NCBI GenBank assembly: GCA_023935145.1
Contig: CM043698.1
Span: 60,054,001 to 60,118,000, forward strand
Length of the DNA stretch: 64,000 nt
Direction: 5' to 3'
DNA from: Bretschneidera sinensis
Lineage: Eukaryota > Streptophyta > Magnoliopsida > Brassicales > Akaniaceae
The notes beneath the pieces are model-generated. The model was not told where the DNA came from. It saw nothing but the letters and a program-made list of their open reading frames with translations, and made no database searches. Within the stretch, counting starts at the first letter, position 1. Every line of letters starts with the position of its first letter. Positions 61,308 through 64,000 of the stretch are shown here, piece by piece. The translations under genes and the position numbers were made by a program.

Positions 61308-62207
61308 ATGAATACTACTTTCTGAAGTAGCAAGCATTAATTTTTATGGATATATATTATCACTAGAGTAAAAAGAAACAAGGGAAAACTTATTGCAAGA
61401 AGAAAGAAACAAGGAAAAAGTAACCAAACACTTTCGGAAGATAGGAATCCTCATAGTTGTTTTGGAATTATATACACTTGAGATATGAAGTTTTATATCA
61501 TTGACGTTGCTTTGTTCTTTACATATAGCTTTGTTTTATGTTGTCATTCTTACAAAACTTCTCCATCGATTCCCTGTAAGCTTTTCTCATGGAGTAAGAG
61601 TGTTGCTTAGAAGCTTGAGATTTTTAGAGAATTATGTTGTGAAAGGAATCTCACATCAGTAAAATAGAAGTTGGGAATAGAGACATCTCCTTATAAATAC
61701 TTGGCTATTTCCTTTCTCTTGCACGTTACCATTGGTTCATCTTTTGGGCTTGTGCTATTTAGCTAGCTGATAAGTCCAAGAGGATGAATCAACTTTAAAC
61801 TTTGAGCCCTAACATAAATTTTGGGATTGTTCAAGTTATTTTTTAATTAATTGAATTATTACAAATTTTTTTCAAGTAACAGGTATGAATTTTAGAGCGA
61901 CTCTCACGAGTTGAGTTCAAACAACTCTTAACTTGAGTTCTGTTTGAATCCATCGTGAATAATTTGAGTTTATATCTTGCGCTCATAGTTACTAGTGTAT
62001 GGGTTCAATACGTTGGGAGAAGATTTAGATGGGTATTATGTATAAACACATGTATAAAATTAAGATACTAAATGTATCTATGAGTATATATTAAATAAAG
62101 AGTTGTATGCATGATAATAATTAAGAAGATAACATAAGTTTTGATAACTAGTAAAGTTAATAAACAATTTTAGAAAACATAAGTTAAAAAAAAATTATGA
62201 TTATTTT
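61308..62207. other. Spacer before the copia element
   Basis: No exon seen. AATCTCACATCAGTAAAATA followed by TATAAATACTTGG (61647-61706) resembles the promoter part of small plant LTR elements (TRIM-like). No ends were found. Confidence 0.35.
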
Positions 62208-62480
62208 TGTTGAAAACTGAACAAATCAAAAACGTATGAAGAAGTCTTTATTGGATCCTTTGGTTTTTCAACTGAAGTCTTAAATTAGTGGAGTTTTATT
62301 TTGTTATTTATTTTAATAAAGAAGGAGAAGAAATAGTCATGTACGTTTCTTTTGTGTGCCTATATAGGCTTTTTGTATTGTTTGAAAGGTAAGAAAAAAG
62401 TTTAAAAAAAAAAAGAATTCCTCCACTCATGTCTCATGCTCTTTGTCTTTTAGTTCGTAAACTTGTTCTCTTTTCTTTCA
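62208..62480 (+). repeat. 5' LTR of the copia element (273 bp)
   Basis: Starts TGTTGAAAACTGAAC and ends TTTCTTTCA, three bases before the PBS. CTATATAGGC (about 62360) is a TATA-box candidate. The short length fits many copia families. Confidence 0.88.
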
Positions 62481-62483
62481 AAT

Positions 62484-62495
62484 TGGTATCAGAGC
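62484..62495 (+). other. Primer binding site (initiator Met-tRNA)
   Basis: TGGTATCAGAGC is the standard plant copia primer binding site. Its position right behind the LTR fixes the LTR end and element orientation. Confidence 0.95.
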
Positions 62496-62537
62496 TTGGT
62501 TTTGCCCAAATTCCTAATTTTTTCGTCCCTTCTTGAA

Positions 62538-63227
62538 ATGGGTTCTAATATTGTCCAACAACAAATCCCTAGATTATCAAAAGATAACTATGGGTCGTGG
62601 TCTATCCAAATGAAAACCGTATTTGGATTTCAAGATTTGTGGGAACTTATCACTGATGGATTTACGGAACCCACTGTGGAGGAAGAAGTTGTATTGACAT
62701 CAGATGAGAAAAAGGCTATTAAGGAGCAGAGGAAGAAGGATAAAAAGGCATTGTTTCTACTCGGGTTGGACGAGCCTACCTTTGAGAAAGTTTCCGAAGC
62801 AACGACAAGTAAACAAGCATGGGAGATTCTAGCTTCCATCTTCAAAGGAGACGAACGGGTGAAACAGGTCCGTCTCCAAACATTACGAGGCGAGTTCGAA
62901 GCTCTTCGCATGAAGGATGGCGAATCGGTGTCAGATTATTTCTCACGATTGCTGGTCATCGTGAATGGTTTGGAAAGAAACAATGAGAAGGTCGATGACA
63001 TTCGAGTCGTCGAAAAGGTACTTCGATCCCTTTCCTCTAAATTTGAGCATATAGTTGTAGCTATCGAAGAGTCTAAGGACTTGGAGAAGCTTACAATTGA
63101 GGAATTGTTGGGCTCACTACAAGTGCATGAGCAAAGGATGCAGAAAAATGCTAATTCTATTGTAGTGCAACAAGCACAAAGTTGTCAAAAGAAGGAGATG
63201 GACGAGTTATTGAACAACTCGCTATAA
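62538..63227 (+). CDS. gag: copia gag (UBN2-type) remnant
   Basis: The chosen start is the ATG of MGSNIVQQQIPRLSKDNYGS, 42 bp behind the PBS; the open frame begins further upstream but has no ATG. The body has the usual UBN2 gag pattern: NYGSWSIQMKTVF, AWEILASIFKGDERVKQVRL, QTLRGEFEALRMKDGESVSD, YFSRL, VEKVLRSLSSKFEHIVVAIE and LTIEELLGSLQVHEQR. It forms the particle shell in intact elements. The C-terminal CCHC zinc knuckle is missing: the frame ends at TAA soon after QAQSC, where the internal deletion begins. The protein is 229 residues if translated. Confidence 0.88.
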   Translation: MGSNIVQQQIPRLSKDNYGSWSIQMKTVFGFQDLWELITDGFTEPTVEEEVVLTSDEKKAIKEQRKKDKKALFLLGLDEPTFEKVSEATTSKQAWEILASIFKGDERVKQVRLQTLRGEFEALRMKDGESVSDYFSRLLVIVNGLERNNEKVDDIRVVEKVLRSLSSKFEHIVVAIEESKDLEKLTIEELLGSLQVHEQRMQKNANSIVVQQAQSCQKKEMDELLNNSL

Positions 63228-63938
63228 GAGTTTGGTTGGAAGTCTAAGGTATTTTACGATCACAAGGCCAGGTATTGTCTATGGAGTTGGACTTGTAAGT
63301 CGATACATGGAGACACCAATGGACACTCATTGGTTAGCTGCAAAAAGGATCCTAAGGTATATCAAAGGTACTATGAAGGTACTATGAATCTTAGCTTATT
63401 CTATGCCTACGGTGATCAAGCAAAATTAGTTGGTTATTCAGATAGTGATTGGGGAGGTGACCTAGATGAGAGCAAAAGTACTACTGGCTATGTGTTCTAT
63501 CTTGGTTCTACAGCATTTTCTTGGACATCCAAGAAACAAGGAATTGTAGTCTTGTCAACTTGTGAGGCAGAGTATATGGTAGCTTCATCTACTGTATGTG
63601 AAGCTATATGGCTAAGGAATCTCTTGAAGGAACTGAAACATCCACAAGAAGAATCCACAGTGATTTACGTGGATAATAAATCAGCTATAAAGCTAGTAAA
63701 AAATCCAGTGCAGCGTGGGAGGAGCAAACATATTGATACTAGGTTCCACTTTCTTAGAGACCATGTAAAGCAGAAGACAATCGAGCTTCAGTATTGCCAC
63801 ACAACTGAACAAATAGCAGATATATTTACTAAGTCATTATTTGGTGAAATTTTCATGAAGCTAAGAGACATGCTTGGCATGAAGACGGTTTTGATTCGAA
63901 GGGGTGTGTTGGAAACTGAACAAATCAAAAACGTATGA
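63228..63938 (+). pseudogene. copia RT C-terminus plus RNase H remnant
   Basis: The end of RT reads SLVGSLRYFTITRPGIVYGV, then GLVSRYMETP and WLAAKRILRYIKGT. A tandem duplication of 11 bp (GGTACTATGAA twice, about 63367-63388) shifts the frame. RNase H follows: LVGYSDSDWGGDLDESKSTT, GYVFYLGS, STCEAEYMVASS, VIYVDNKSAIKLVKNP and KHIDTRFHFLRDHV, with the catalytic D-E-D residues visible. It ends about 60 residues later at the TGA before the 3' LTR region. With integrase, protease and most of RT deleted, the element would depend on enzymes from relatives. Confidence 0.9.
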
Positions 63939-64000
63939 AGAAGTCTTTATTGGGTCCTTTGGTTTCTTAACTGAAGTCTTAAATTAGTGAAGTTTTGTTT
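63896..64000 (+). repeat. Purine tract and start of the 3' LTR (cut by window end)
   Basis: The purine-rich CGAAGGGGTG ends at 63906, followed at 63907 by TGTTGGAAACTGAAC, which matches the 5' LTR from its first base through to 64000 with few differences. Confidence 0.9.

Larger units (their letters stand above)
62208..64000 (+). mobile_element. Ty1/copia retrotransposon, internally deleted, truncated by the window edge
   Basis: It consists of a 5' LTR (62208-62480), the PBS TGGTATCAGAGC (62484-62495, complementary to initiator Met-tRNA), gag, the last part of RT with RNase H, a purine tract, and the start of the 3' LTR (63907 onwards). Protease, integrase and most of RT are missing, with the gag remnant running directly into RT. 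The two LTR starts agree closely over the 94 bp visible. Total size would be about 2 kb if the 3' LTR matches the 273-bp 5' LTR. Confidence 0.92.

Noticed and set aside
62463..62537. Longer N-terminus for the copia gag
   Set aside because: The extension starts within the LTR, covers the primer binding site and lacks an ATG; the ATG at 62538 opens the family-typical protein.

Overview
This is nuclear DNA from a flowering plant, most likely a eudicot. Genes are split by AT-rich introns, the intergenic space is very AT-rich, and nested LTR retrotransposons, DNA transposons and their fossils are common. Species cannot be named from the sequence alone. There are no operons, CRISPR arrays, rRNA genes or recognisable tRNA genes.

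Three genes look intact. (1) 4578-11768 (+) encodes the plant GID9/MAEA homologue, a LisH-CTLH-CRA-gid-RING subunit of the CTLH/GID ubiquitin ligase. It has 7 exons, one GC-AG intron and one intron with all the marks of a U12-type intron. (2) 14090-16598 (-) encodes an RS2Z-type SR splicing factor (RRM, two zinc knuckles, RS tail) and runs convergently with the first gene. (3) 33414-37814 (-) encodes a 1401-residue plant nuclear-type protein of unknown role with an Arg/Ser/Pro/Gly-rich C-terminus. Its promoter and spliced 5' leader are duplicated 1.4 kb upstream. A fourth, unrecognised gene or gene remnant lies at about 59440-61307 (+).

The rest is mobile-element history. At 140-1810 is a 1.67 kb solo LTR with a perfect 5-bp target duplication. 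At 20884-22161 is a TIR transposon with an almost pure A/T interior. At 23176-26315 are the Myb/SANT-like and transposase genes of a decayed PIF/Harbinger element. At 40692-41100 is a 0.4 kb solo LTR beside the first exon of a CDK-like kinase gene. From 42088 to 53130 runs a MULE-derived FAR1/FHY3-like pseudogene containing a three-level nest. A second copy of the 1.67 kb LTR inserted into it (duplication CATCC). That LTR was then split by a Ty3/gypsy chromovirus (duplication GTTGC), itself missing everything upstream of mid-RT. A second copy of the 0.4 kb LTR landed 15 bp from the first insertion site, inside the TDQD catalytic motif. At 53819-55326 is a hAT-like non-autonomous element carrying a broken PPR gene fragment. 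At 62208-64000 is a Ty1/copia deletion derivative (LTR, PBS, gag, end of RT plus RNase H, PPT, start of 3' LTR) that runs off the window.

I found no evidence of a wholly new biological system. The best leads are the two non-canonical introns of the MAEA gene, the duplicated promoter of the 33-38 kb gene, the hAT element with a captured PPR fragment, the datable nested insertions, and the tandemly expanded intron of the gene at 59-61 kb. All exon boundaries were read by eye from splice signals and protein continuity; none is backed by transcript data.
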